Virus record (IMG/VR): IMGVR_UViG_3300030406_004467
Span: 1-25,710 of that record
Strand: one strand, 5' to 3'
DNA: 25,710 bases
Source: a virus
Shown here: positions 9,240 through 15,724 of the stretch, piece by piece
How positions within the stretch are numbered: the stretch's first letter is position 1
Layout of the letters: the number at the start of each line of letters is the position of its first letter
Made by a program: the position numbers and the translations under genes
The notes under the pieces: model-generated
What the model was told of the DNA's origin: nothing
Databases searched by the model: none
The model's input: only the letters and a program-made list of their open reading frames with translations

Positions 9240-9466
9240 GGCATACCTTTTGGTTTTTTAAGTGGAACTCTGACTCTAATTTCATAGTTTTTTACTTCGA
9301 CACAATTTGGTTTACGAACCCAAGGGTCGTACAGTTGTCTGAGTTCTTGAGCTATTTCAATGCAGTCTTCCTTATAGCTAAATACCAATCTATTTACTGA
9401 GTAAACACCATAATTGATATCAGGAAGTGTTATAAGATGAAGCACAAAATAAGACACTGGTGTCAT
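9236..9466 (-). CDS. Small protein of unknown function
   Basis: 76 residues, mixed hydrophobic and charged, without a clear membrane segment. The central part (YKEDCIEIAQELRQLYDPWV) is likely helical and the end (YEIRVRVPLKKP) likely a strand. The start overlaps the upstream stop by ATGA and the stop overlaps the 52-aa gene by ATGA, so it belongs to a translationally coupled chain. No family recognised. Confidence 0.65.
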   Translation of the reverse strand: MTPVSYFVLHLITLPDINYGVYSVNRLVFSYKEDCIEIAQELRQLYDPWVRKPNCVEVKNYEIRVRVPLKKPKGMP

Positions 9467-9657
9467 TGTAACAAGCTCCCATAGTCAATAGTTTCTATGT
9501 AACTTTTTTTAGGAACTTTGAAGCTAATAGTAATTTGTTTTTCTTCGTCTTGAGTTTCCTCTTTAACTACAAACATTCTCCATTTTTCCAGAGGACAGTT
9601 TCTTAGCCATTCATAAAATTGGGTATCTTGCCCAAAGTCTTTCTTTCTTTCACTCAT
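9463..9657 (-). CDS. Small acidic protein of unknown function
   Basis: 64 residues with a charged N-terminus and the segment 'QFYEWLRNCPLEKWRMFV' followed by a probable beta strand (KQITISFKV). The start overlaps the stop of the nuclease gene in ATGAGTGA and the stop overlaps the next start by ATGA. A decayed-looking match to the AAAAAGTTA dyad lies within its codons (9491-9510) but is discounted. Function unknown; location suggests an accessory to the nuclease. Confidence 0.65.
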   Translation of the reverse strand: MSERKKDFGQDTQFYEWLRNCPLEKWRMFVVKEETQDEEKQITISFKVPKKSYIETIDYGSLLQ

Positions 9658-10525
9658 TTATAGTCTCCTTATATTGATTGCAAAAATCAGCAACACCGCA
9701 GTAATTGTTTTTACATCGTGCGCTCTCCCCTGCACGAAACTCAATTTCGTACAAATGCTTGTCTTTTAGATTATCTAAAAATTGTTCTGCGTTTTCTCTA
9801 TCTTCGAATCTTTTCTTAGCCTTCTTGTTGCTTGGTTTCTTTACAGCGTACACATCTGGCTTTGACCACATTTCATCTTTGGTGCATAAGACCATGCCAT
9901 CGTTTAAATCAAACAACTGCCTAGCGTTCTGGTGTAACGCTATTCTATCCTCCACATACGCTGTGCGCTCTTCTAAGCTCCATAGAGGTATATCTACGAC
10001 TGCTATGGGGGTCTGGGGGTAATCTGGTCTAAGGGAAGCCTCACGCCTATTCCAGTCTCTTAGAATGGCACATATCTGTATGCTGTTTACTGGTATCTGT
10101 TCTTCCATCTCAAGAAGATAGGCATACACATTTAACTGATTGACCCATTCCTGCTTGTTAAATATCACAGACCAAACAGATGTAACCTTGTAATCAGTGA
10201 TTCGCAAAGCGTTGTCTTTTATTTCGTATTGGTCTACTTGACCAGATAGAACCCAACCATCTACATCTCTGTATAACCTTTTCTCCTTTACAACATTCTC
10301 TCCAACTGCTCCCTCAAGAACAGCATGAACAGCAGTGCCGAACAAAGCCCAAACCATATCCATTGCATCTGTTGTTAATTCTTCTTTGTGACGTTCACGC
10401 ATCAAAAGTATTCTGGGTGAATCAATTAATTGTGTGACTGATATATCCGAATCACCTTTGGAATATTTGTCACTACGAGCATAGTTCACAAAAGCATCGG
10501 GAAGCCCGTGATTGTTAGTAATCAT
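9650..10525 (-). CDS. PD-(D/E)XK exonuclease, Cas4/RecB-like, with four-cysteine set
   Basis: 291 residues. The RecB-type nuclease core is visible: His67 in GTAVHAVLEG, Asp98 in GQVDQYEI, Asp111 and Lys113 in ITDYKV, and the QxxxY helix (Gln130, Tyr134) in WVNQLNVYAYLL. Cys214 plus Cys271, Cys276 and Cys282 near the C-terminus copy the one-plus-three cysteine layout of Cas4 and AddB nucleases that hold an iron-sulphur cluster. The spacing here (Cx4C, Cx5C) is looser, so iron or zinc is possible. With ERF it would resect DNA ends for annealing. It is the first gene of the minus-strand recombination operon; only a weak AGG precedes the ATG, and the promoter/operator spacer shared with RusA lies directly upstream. 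Confidence 0.85.
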   Translation of the reverse strand: MITNNHGLPDAFVNYARSDKYSKGDSDISVTQLIDSPRILLMRERHKEELTTDAMDMVWALFGTAVHAVLEGAVGENVVKEKRLYRDVDGWVLSGQVDQYEIKDNALRITDYKVTSVWSVIFNKQEWVNQLNVYAYLLEMEEQIPVNSIQICAILRDWNRREASLRPDYPQTPIAVVDIPLWSLEERTAYVEDRIALHQNARQLFDLNDGMVLCTKDEMWSKPDVYAVKKPSNKKAKKRFEDRENAEQFLDNLKDKHLYEIEFRAGESARCKNNYCGVADFCNQYKETINE

Positions 10526-10575
10526 TGTATACCTATGTTTTTTCTTTTATAGTTTTTAAAAACAAAAATAGGTAT
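10524..10575. promoter_or_regulatory. Divergent promoter/operator between nuclease operon and rusA
   Basis: A 55-nt spacer separates two divergent genes. On the plus strand TTGTAT (10525-10530), a 17-nt gap and TATAGT (10548-10553) form a plausible sigma-70 promoter. The spacer also holds the 13-mer ATTGTATACCTAT (10524-10536), nearly identical to two sites at 21254 and 21294. An inverted half ATAGGTAT (10568-10575) and a perfect palindrome GTTTTTAAAAAC (10552-10563) complete it. No convincing minus-strand promoter was seen. Confidence 0.5.
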
Positions 10576-10580
10576 TTAAA

Positions 10581-10997
10581 ATGGCAGTGTCAATACAAAA
10601 TAGTACAAAAAAATGTTTTAATGTTATTTTTACAATAAAAGGTGAGCCTGCAAGCAAAGCTAATTCACGCAAGTTGGTTATGATAAATAAGCGAATAGTG
10701 CCTATTAAGTCACAAAAAGCTCTGGACTATGTAAAGTATTTTGCGGAACAGATACCCACCATAGACCCCCTAACTGAAGAATACGTCAAAGTTGAAATGA
10801 TGATTTATTATAAGTCACGCAGACCAGACCTAGACGAATCATTAATACTAGATTGTATGCAAAACAAAGTTTACTACAACGACAGACAAGTTAAAGAGAA
10901 GCACATATACTGGGGTCTTGATAAAGAAAACCCTAGAACAATTATTAGAGTTACAGAGTTTGACGCAAGCAAAATTCCTGACTACTTGACAATATAA
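10581..10997 (+). CDS. rusA: RusA-family Holliday junction resolvase
   Basis: 138 residues. GEPASKANSR (21-30) matches the N-terminal 'G-P--K-R-R' signature, and RRPDLDESLILD (80-91) with NDRQV (100-104) supplies the acidic residues (Asp83, Asp85, Asp91, Asp101) that bind magnesium in RusA. The enzyme acts as a dimer and cuts four-way junctions symmetrically, which fits with ERF-mediated recombination and resolution before packaging. There is no good Shine-Dalgarno before the ATG. A start a few codons later cannot be excluded, since the first 11 residues (MAVSIQNSTKK) are not part of the fold. It is followed after 40 nt by the primase-helicase. Confidence 0.88.
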   Translation: MAVSIQNSTKKCFNVIFTIKGEPASKANSRKLVMINKRIVPIKSQKALDYVKYFAEQIPTIDPLTEEYVKVEMMIYYKSRRPDLDESLILDCMQNKVYYNDRQVKEKHIYWGLDKENPRTIIRVTEFDASKIPDYLTI

Positions 10998-11037
10998 AAA
11001 TCATTTCTAATAATGACCAAATCAGAGTCGAGGAATC

Positions 11038-12774
11038 ATGGAACAAGCAAAAATAAGCGTCATGGTTCAAAATTTAGGTATAGGTCAGCACAAGATACAT
11101 TGCCCTAGTTTTGATTGTCGTGACAGAAAAAAGAAGAATTTAAAAACGTTAGCAGTAAAAGTTGACTACGATGGTTTTGTTTATTACTGCCATCATTGTG
11201 ACTTTCGTGGTTCTGAAAATAAAAAGAAAAAAGTAGAGGTAGAACCAATGACCGTTATGAAAGATATTCAAGAAAAAGATTTAAGTATCAATAGCTTACA
11301 GTGGTTAAGTGATAGAGGTATTAGTGAAGATACAGCAAAGAAACTAGATTTAAAAACAGCGAAAAATTATATTACATCGGTTGGCAGCGAAACCGAATGT
11401 TTAATATTTCCGTATACAAACAAAGGTCATGTCTACGCTTCAAAGATACGTTCAATATCTGATAAAGGGTTTGCCTGCAACGGTTCACCACAGAGTTTTT
11501 TTAATATTGATAACATAGATACTTCTCAACCTTTAGTGGTCGTTGAAGGTGAAATGGACACGCTTGCAGTTATACAAGCTGGTTACGATAATGTGGTTTC
11601 TGTTCCCAACGGTAGTGTTATGAAAGTTGTTGATGGCGAGATAGACCCTCAGTCAGATGGAAAGTTTAGGTTTATTTGGAACGCTAAAGAAGTCATAGAG
11701 AACACAGAAAAAATAATTATTGCTACTGACAACGACTCTGCTGGCAAGGCTATGTCAGAGGAAATGGCTAGGCGTATAGGAAGACATAAATGTTTTAGAT
11801 TAGACTTCCCAGAAGATTGCAAAGATGCAAATGAAGTTCTACTCAAAAAAGGTGCTATGGAACTTTTAACGCTTATAGATGAAGCCAGAGCATTTCCAGT
11901 TTCTGGGTTGTATGATGCAGATCATTTTTATAAAAGTTTGGATAAACTATATGAAGAGGGTTACGGCAGAGGCGAGTCGACAGGGTATTCAGATGTAGAC
12001 GAGCTGTATACAGTTGTAACAGGTCAGATGACAGTAGTGACTGGTCATCCCTCCTCTGGTAAGAGTGAGTTCATAGATCAAATCATGGTAAACCTTGCAA
12101 AGTCTAAAGGTTGGAAGTTTGCAGTCTGTAGCTTCGAGAACCAACCTAGTATTCAAATAGCCAAACTAATATCAAAATATTGTCAAAAGCCATTCTTTGA
12201 GGGTATGTCTCCAAGACTGGACAAGAATGATCTTAAAATTGGAAAAGAATTCGTGCAAAATTATTTTAGTTTTGTGCATCAGGCTGATGGCTCTCTTGCG
12301 TCACTACCCTCAATAATAGAAAGATTAAAGACAAGTGTTCTTCGTATGGGTTGTAGAGGTGTAATCATTGACCCCTATAACTATATCAGTAGACCAGATG
12401 TAAAGGAAACAGATTGGGTATCAGAAATGCTTACTTCGCTGCGTACTTTCGCACAAAGTTATGACGTACATTTATGGCTCATAGCCCACCCAACTAAGAT
12501 GATGAGAGACTCAAGTGGAAACATACCAGTTCCTAAAGGGAATGATATTAGTGGTTCTGCGCACTTCTTTAGTAAGACAGATGTAGGACTTACAGTTCAT
12601 AGACCCAATCCCTCTGGATCAAATCTAGCAGAGATACATTGTTGGAAGTGCAGATACTCTTGGGTAGGCAAGCAGGGTGAAACTACATTGAACTACAATT
12701 CTGTTACCACGAGCTACAAGCCAAGGCTTCAAAAAGTTACCGATAACTTTTTAGATGATGATTGTCCACTCTAG
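11038..12774 (+). CDS. Bifunctional DNA primase-helicase (T7 gp4-like)
   Basis: 578 residues. A zinc-binding domain (Cys22, Cys27, Cys51, Cys54) recognises primer start sites in this family. A TOPRIM primase domain follows, with VVVEGEMDT (Glu170) and ATDNDSAG (Asp231, Asp233). The C-terminal DnaB/gp4-type helicase carries Walker A GHPSSGKS (336-343), a catalytic Glu in SFEN (Glu367), Walker B GVIIDPYN (441-448), LIAHPTKM (His484) and the PKGNDISGSAHF loop (499-510). The length equals the T7 gp4 class. The start has GAGGAATC upstream. The gene is probably co-transcribed with rusA. Its last codons contain a perfect copy of the dyad repeat (12731-12752). No DNA polymerase is in this window; it is presumably elsewhere in the genome. 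Confidence 0.95.
   Translation: MEQAKISVMVQNLGIGQHKIHCPSFDCRDRKKKNLKTLAVKVDYDGFVYYCHHCDFRGSENKKKKVEVEPMTVMKDIQEKDLSINSLQWLSDRGISEDTAKKLDLKTAKNYITSVGSETECLIFPYTNKGHVYASKIRSISDKGFACNGSPQSFFNIDNIDTSQPLVVVEGEMDTLAVIQAGYDNVVSVPNGSVMKVVDGEIDPQSDGKFRFIWNAKEVIENTEKIIIATDNDSAGKAMSEEMARRIGRHKCFRLDFPEDCKDANEVLLKKGAMELLTLIDEARAFPVSGLYDADHFYKSLDKLYEEGYGRGESTGYSDVDELYTVVTGQMTVVTGHPSSGKSEFIDQIMVNLAKSKGWKFAVCSFENQPSIQIAKLISKYCQKPFFEGMSPRLDKNDLKIGKEFVQNYFSFVHQADGSLASLPSIIERLKTSVLRMGCRGVIIDPYNYISRPDVKETDWVSEMLTSLRTFAQSYDVHLWLIAHPTKMMRDSSGNIPVPKGNDISGSAHFFSKTDVGLTVHRPNPSGSNLAEIHCWKCRYSWVGKQGETTLNYNSVTTSYKPRLQKVTDNFLDDDCPL
12731..12752. repeat. Dyad repeat copy 2 (AAAAAGTTA-N4-TAACTTTTT), inside primase-helicase 3' end
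   Basis: A perfect 9-bp inverted repeat with loop CCGA, coding for QKVTDNF about 20 nt before the stop codon. It shares its arms exactly with intergenic copies at 13071, 14420 and 16981, so coding constraint does not explain it. It may act as a protein-binding site or weak terminator. Confidence 0.7.
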
Positions 12775-12906
12775 GTGATATGGTTGATATACTTGATATA
12801 TCATTCCTTACCTGGGAGCCCGTGATGGGGTTGCAATAAGGTGGCTACGATAAGTTGGCTACGATATGATGATAAGTCCATTGCCCTCTGAAAAAACTGT
12901 ATTTTG

Positions 12907-12936
12907 TTGACAAAAAGCTTAAACATACGATATATA
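12907..12936 (+). promoter_or_regulatory. Candidate sigma-70 promoter
   Basis: Perfect -35 TTGACA at 12907-12912, then an 18-nt gap, then TATATA at 12931-12936. A start near 12943 would give an RNA of only about 70 nt before the terminator at 12978-13014, with no ORF inside. It could therefore be a small-RNA promoter or a chance match. Confidence 0.4.
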
Positions 12937-12977
12937 GTGTTTGAGAATACCTATTAGTTTTTTCACTCTGATAAACT

Positions 12978-13014
12978 TGGACTCCTAGATTAATTTTAGG
13001 AGTCCATTTTTTTT
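12978..13014 (+). terminator. Rho-independent terminator
   Basis: TGGACTCCTA (12978-12987) pairs perfectly with TAGGAGTCCA (12997-13006) around a 9-nt loop, and eight T residues follow. It is the strongest plus-strand terminator in the window and would end the rusA/primase-helicase transcript. Confidence 0.85.
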
Positions 13015-13070
13015 ATCCGTTGTGGGTAAGGAAGCAGTGTTGCATATTTACGTTTCATTATTTGGGCTCA

Positions 13071-13093
13071 AAAAAGTTACTATATAACTTTTT
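13071..13093. repeat. Dyad repeat copy 3 (AAAAAGTTA-N5-TAACTTTTT)
   Basis: Perfect 9-bp arms, loop CTATA. The surrounding bases (GGGCTC left, GAATCCC right) extend partial pairing. It lies between the plus-strand terminator and the candidate RNA terminator. Confidence 0.75.
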
Positions 13094-13141
13094 GAATCCC
13101 CTATGCTGCGTGACCTGTAAAAGGGAATCAAAAAAAAGAGC

Positions 13142-13174
13142 AAAAAAAAACCCCATGCAAAACGCATAGGGTTT
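13142..13174 (-). terminator. Rho-independent terminator of the candidate RNA
   Basis: On the minus strand 13174-13164 pairs with 13158-13148 (11 bp including one G-U) around the loop GTTTT, and the T run continues to 13142. It would end both the small RNA and any read-through from the module genes. Confidence 0.8.
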
Positions 13175-13298
13175 AGTTGGGAGGAAAGAGCCTGCTAAAA
13201 AATAGGGGTAGGCATTGTCTAGGATAGTGTCGGAAACCTACCCCCAAGTTTTCCAATAGGCAAGGGAGTGAGACCCTAGCAGGCAGTTGCCTATTGGT
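13142..13298 (-). ncRNA. Candidate structured small RNA (~157 nt) with pseudoknot and anti-Shine-Dalgarno loop
   Basis: No ORF fits here, but both ends and the fold are well defined on the minus strand. Stem 1 pairs 13297-13288 with 13262-13253 (10 bp, perfect). Stem 2 pairs 13284-13277, inside the stem-1 loop, with 13197-13190 further downstream (8 bp, perfect), giving a pseudoknot. A mini-hairpin GGG-UCUCACU-CCC sits at 13276-13264. A third hairpin pairs 13244-13237 with 13212-13205 (8 bp). A terminator closes the RNA. The terminator stem has one G-U pair on the minus strand that would be C-A on the plus strand, which fixes the orientation. A promoter lies directly upstream (13304-13331). 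The loop UCUCACUCCC complements the GGAGUGA ribosome sites of the neighbouring module, so a translational regulator is proposed. No known RNA family was recognised. Confidence 0.7.
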
Positions 13299-13303
13299 GT
13301 TCT

Positions 13304-13331
13304 ATAATACATTAAGAAGATTTTTTCTCAA
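13304..13331 (-). promoter_or_regulatory. Candidate sigma-70 promoter for the structured RNA
   Basis: On the minus strand TTGAGA (13331-13326), a 16-nt gap and TATTAT (13309-13304); each hexamer matches the consensus at five of six positions. The predicted start near 13297-13298 falls at the first base of stem 1. The -35 lies in the last codons of the upstream gene. Confidence 0.6.
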
Positions 13332-13788
13332 TGCTTTCGGTAATCTTTTTGTACTTGGCTAATTCTCCACGACTCCTAAATACAAAAAATTTATTGGCAA
13401 ACTTTACTAGATCACTATTCTTTAACTCTTTTAAATTTTTATAATCAGATAAAGAAAAAGTATTAATCAATTCTAGTATTTGTTCCAGAGTATATGTTTC
13501 ATCTTGATCGGAGTCAGACTCCCATAAATGAACCGTACCAATTTCTATAGCTAATTCTTTTCGTATTCTAGCCATCTTACTTTCATTAAGTACTTTTAGT
13601 TTCTCTTGTCTTTCTTCTCTGTTACGAATCCAGAGTTCCCTTTTGAGAAACTTTATTTCTCTCTCTAGTTTATGTTCTCTGTAGTCTCTAATTTCCATAT
13701 GTTCTCTATGTATACGTTTATGAAAATCTAACTCAGACTCTTCAAACTCTCTATTAAGATCGGCTCTTGATAATTTTCTTACTGCCAT
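13312..13788 (-). CDS. Highly charged coiled-coil protein, unknown function
   Basis: 158 residues. Residues about 8-85 are almost entirely charged and helical (many Arg, Glu, Lys with heptad-like Leu/Ile), predicting a long coiled coil. The C-terminal part (TLEQILELINTFSLSDYKNL onward) looks like a small helical domain. No family recognised. The start has AGGGAGAGA upstream and overlaps the end of the upstream gene by 10 nt, so the two are probably coupled. It is the last gene of the accessory module; the structured-RNA promoter begins in its final codons. Confidence 0.7.
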   Translation of the reverse strand: MAVRKLSRADLNREFEESELDFHKRIHREHMEIRDYREHKLEREIKFLKRELWIRNREERQEKLKVLNESKMARIRKELAIEIGTVHLWESDSDQDETYTLEQILELINTFSLSDYKNLKELKNSDLVKFANKFFVFRSRGELAKYKKITESIEKKSS

Positions 13789-14135
13789 TCTAATCTCTCC
13801 CTAAAGCTAAATTCTAATACTCCAAAATCTTTTCTATCTGGTGGCAATTGGTTTATCTGTAACCCTTTCAATAATGCGTAGTTTATAAAATGATAGAAAG
13901 AGTCATTAGACTCATCTTCATTAACAAAAGCTAAATCAACTTCAAAAGCATTAGCGATTATTGAGTCATTGATAATTACGTTACCATCATCTTTATAATC
14001 CGATAGGGCAATGTGCGCCCTATCAGTTATAAAAAGCATAAAATTATATTTAGGAGTCATATAAGTATCTGGTAAAGTATCTCTCAGAATATCTAAGCCA
14101 GATGACTTAAACCTTTTCTTTATATATGCGCTCAT
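13779..14135 (-). CDS. Hypothetical protein of accessory module
   Basis: 118 residues, alternating predicted strands and helices (TPKYNFMLFITDRAHIALSDYKDDGNVIIND), acidic overall, with no motif I can name. Cytosolic, with no signal or membrane segment. The start has AAGGAG at good spacing (the site reads GGAGTAA rather than the GGAGTGA of its neighbours). It follows the upstream 73-aa gene by 4 nt and overlaps the next gene by 10 nt. Confidence 0.7.
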   Translation of the reverse strand: MSAYIKKRFKSSGLDILRDTLPDTYMTPKYNFMLFITDRAHIALSDYKDDGNVIINDSIIANAFEVDLAFVNEDESNDSFYHFINYALLKGLQINQLPPDRKDFGVLEFSFRERLEWQ

Positions 14136-14139
14136 TAAA

Positions 14140-14361
14140 TTACTCCTTAACTATATCTTTTCCATAATCGTAAAAATAATTTTTTATAAAATTTTCAACA
14201 TCAATTTCTAATTGGGTTAAGTCATAAGAAAGACTATCTTCAATAGATGTTTCTTTGTTGATAGCACCAATATCAATTTTTCTTTTACGCAACTCTTCAA
14301 CATCAATATTTATTTCTGTTACAAATTTTTGTTTATGAAACTTTGGGTTTAATATTTTCAT
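14140..14361 (-). CDS. Small acidic protein of accessory module
   Basis: 73 residues from the ATG at 14361. A TTG two codons earlier at 14367 is also possible and sits closer to AAAGGAGTGA; the ATG is ten bases from GGAG. The sequence (KFVTEINIDVEELRKRKIDIGAINKETSIEDSLSYDLTQLEIDVENFI) suggests strand plus helices. No family recognised. Its leader (14362-14500) is highly structured. Confidence 0.65.
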   Translation of the reverse strand: MKILNPKFHKQKFVTEINIDVEELRKRKIDIGAINKETSIEDSLSYDLTQLEIDVENFIKNYFYDYGKDIVKE

Positions 14362-14500
14362 AATCAATTCACTCCTTTTTGTTTTTGTTATCGATACTAA
14401 TTGTATCTATATAGAGATAAAAAAGTTACCATATAACTTTTTGCAACCCTTGTATGGTACTCAGGTTGCAAAAGATTTATCTCTATAAGGTTACAATTAT
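14362..14500 (-). promoter_or_regulatory. Structured leader with nested inverted repeats and GGAGTGA ribosome site
   Basis: An outer 24-nt inverted repeat (14398-14421 with 14476-14499, 21 of 24 positions pair) encloses a perfect dyad copy (14420-14442) and a TTGCAACC/GGTTGCAA hairpin (14441-14448 with 14464-14471). A small hairpin GATAC-taatt-GTATC (14393-14407) follows. The ribosome site reads AAAGGAGTGA on the minus strand (complement at 14369-14378). Confidence 0.65.
14420..14442. repeat. Dyad repeat copy 4 (AAAAAGTTA-N5-TAACTTTTT)
   Basis: Perfect 9-bp arms, loop CCATA, nested in the larger inverted repeat of the leader of the 73-aa gene and about 60 bases beyond the stop of the upstream membrane-protein gene. 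Confidence 0.75.
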
Positions 14501-14689
14501 TTAAGCATCTGCACCCCATGCGCCAACCAATATTCCTAGGAAGTCAATCAGCAAAAAAACAGATAAACCATTTAGTTTATCAATCTCTCCATAAAACATG
14601 GCATGGGTTACAAAGTAAGCTAGAGGGAAAAAAGCTATAGCAGAGACTATAAAAATTTTCCCAAAGATATTTCGATTCCACATTTCCAT
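14501..14689 (-). CDS. Small two-helix membrane protein
   Basis: 62 residues. Two hydrophobic segments are visible: FGKIFIVSAIAFFPLAYFV (about 10-28) and LSVFLLIDFLGILVGAWGA (about 43-61). I chose the ATG at 14689, which overlaps the stop of the preceding 35-aa gene in TAATG. A longer reading from TTG further upstream would run out of frame across that gene and has no ribosome site. Such proteins in phages include holins and immunity or membrane-remodelling factors; nothing here decides between them. Confidence 0.65.
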   Translation of the reverse strand: MEMWNRNIFGKIFIVSAIAFFPLAYFVTHAMFYGEIDKLNGLSVFLLIDFLGILVGAWGADA

Positions 14690-14796
14690 TAGTAGTCCCC
14701 CAAATAAAGAGAGAGGACTACCCAACAAGCAATTATAGAACCAATAAGAAGAACAAAACTTATACAACTTAATATCTCTTCAAAATCATATTTCAT
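14689..14796 (-). CDS. 35-residue single-span membrane peptide
   Basis: A very short ORF beginning MKYDFEEILSC, then one hydrophobic span (ISFVLLIGSIIACWVVLSLYL) and a short GDY end. Its ATG lies one base after the stop of the 272-aa gene, with GGGGGAA upstream, and its stop overlaps the next ATG (TAATG). The perfect packing between two genes and the clean membrane span are the evidence. It may act with its neighbour as a two-component membrane pair. Confidence 0.6.
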   Translation of the reverse strand: MKYDFEEILSCISFVLLIGSIIACWVVLSLYLGDY

Positions 14797-14797
14797 T

Positions 14798-15616
14798 TTA
14801 TTCCCCCAATATAGACTTCATTACTTTAGCATTGGTTCTTCTGCTCAATAAACTTTCTGCTTTGTGAACATTGTGACCAACTCCAAAAGTATAATTTCCT
14901 GCTATGTCCTGCTTAATCAAAACTACTTGATCGGATAATAATTCTGGGGAAAAAGCATAGCCATATTCCTTATCTCTTTTCTTATATGCAGGGTCTAAAA
15001 GTGTTCCTCTAAAACAACTAATATTTTTCTCTTTGAGATATTTGTTATCTTCTTTTACTAGGTTAATAGTAAAATAGGTTCTTCTTCCAGACGGTATATA
15101 ATGAAGATTATTATCAGCTATCTTTTTATGCCAAGTAATAGGAATAGTAATTTTATGGTTATTGTAATAACTACTCTCTCTGGTGGCAGTTAGAGAACAA
15201 GCAAAACCATGTTTGTCAGTACAAACTTCTGCTTTTAATTCTCCAGATGCTCTAGGAAAAAATCTGGCAAAAAGATTTTCAAAACGACTTTTAGCATCTT
15301 CTTTTGCTTTTTCGTAAACTGATAGTTTCTTTTCTGCTTTTGAAAAATTTTCCCTAACACTCCTAATAAATTCACATAGGGTAACTATTCTTTCTAAGGA
15401 ATCCATAATATTAATACCTATACTGCCATTACAAGAATCTCTAAAATTTTGTAACCATTCTTCTACAGATTTGTTAGGCGAATGTAACTTTAATTCTGCT
15501 CTTCCATAATGATCTTTTTTAGTATTAGTAATATGCTTTCTAACTTCAATGGGTACTTTATGAAGAGTACACAAGAAGTCTATTTCTTTATTAAGTTTAT
15601 TTACTAATGTTTCCAA
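14798..15616 (-). CDS. Hypothetical 272-residue protein of accessory module
   Basis: Residues about 1-120 are helical and charged, with a coiled-coil-like stretch (SVRENFSKAEKKLSVYEKAKEDAKSRFENL). The second half is rich in beta-type sequence, with 'HKITIPITWHKKI', 'RRTYFTINLV' and 'SDQVVLIKQDIAGNYTFGVGHNVHKAESLLSRRT'. The ending looks like a compact fold seen in some phage proteins beside MoxR/VWA pairs, but I cannot name it. The start is TTG, six bases after GGAGTGAAAA; no ATG is nearby. It heads a three-gene cluster with the two membrane peptides. Confidence 0.7.
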   Translation of the reverse strand: METLVNKLNKEIDFLCTLHKVPIEVRKHITNTKKDHYGRAELKLHSPNKSVEEWLQNFRDSCNGSIGINIMDSLERIVTLCEFIRSVRENFSKAEKKLSVYEKAKEDAKSRFENLFARFFPRASGELKAEVCTDKHGFACSLTATRESSYYNNHKITIPITWHKKIADNNLHYIPSGRRTYFTINLVKEDNKYLKEKNISCFRGTLLDPAYKKRDKEYGYAFSPELLSDQVVLIKQDIAGNYTFGVGHNVHKAESLLSRRTNAKVMKSILGE

Positions 15617-15724
15617 TTTTCACTCCTTTAATAAATTGTATGGGAACAACCCCAAAAAGAATAAAAGAACCTTATTGCTCTTTTACTCTTCCAGAAGTTG
15701 TTAGGGGGGTAAACCCCCCCAACA
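15617..15724 (-). promoter_or_regulatory. Intergenic leader: G/C hairpin, U-tailed hairpin, GGAGTGA ribosome site
   Basis: On the minus strand, two bases after the VWA gene stop, a hairpin of GTT plus six G pairs with its complement (15700-15723). A second hairpin follows (15684-15677 with 15670-15663, 8 bp with a wobble that pairs only on the minus strand) and a U-rich stretch resembling a terminator. The ribosome site AAAGGAGTGA (complement 15620-15629) precedes the TTG start. Confidence 0.65.

Larger units (their letters stand above)
12775..13141. other. Noncoding spacer after primase-helicase
   Basis: No credible ORF. Contents in order: GATAT-rich sequence; two direct 11-mers TGGCTACGATA (12842-12852 and 12856-12866); a plus-strand promoter-like pair (12907-12936); a strong plus-strand terminator (12978-13014); a dyad copy (13071-13093); and an imperfect hairpin GAATCCC/GGGAATC around 13094-13129 next to the minus-strand RNA terminator. 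Confidence 0.6.

Noticed and set aside
9491-9510. Additional dyad copy inside the 64-aa gene
   Set aside because: One arm and the centre match copy 5 for about 16 bases on the minus strand, but the second arm is broken (AAACTATTG), so there is no dyad. Probably coincidence with AAA-rich codons.
12800-12880. tRNA-like segment around GGGTTGC and repeated GGCTACGATA
   Set aside because: No acceptor stem, T-loop GTTCRA or anticodon arm could be assembled; only direct repeats are present.
13190-13298. HDV-like self-cleaving ribozyme
   Set aside because: The order of helices matches the nested pseudoknot of HDV ribozymes. However, stem 1 is 10 bp rather than about 7, the predicted cleavage-site G is absent, and the joiner before the last strand of stem 2 is U-rich without the catalytic C. 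A promoter-defined small RNA explains the data better.
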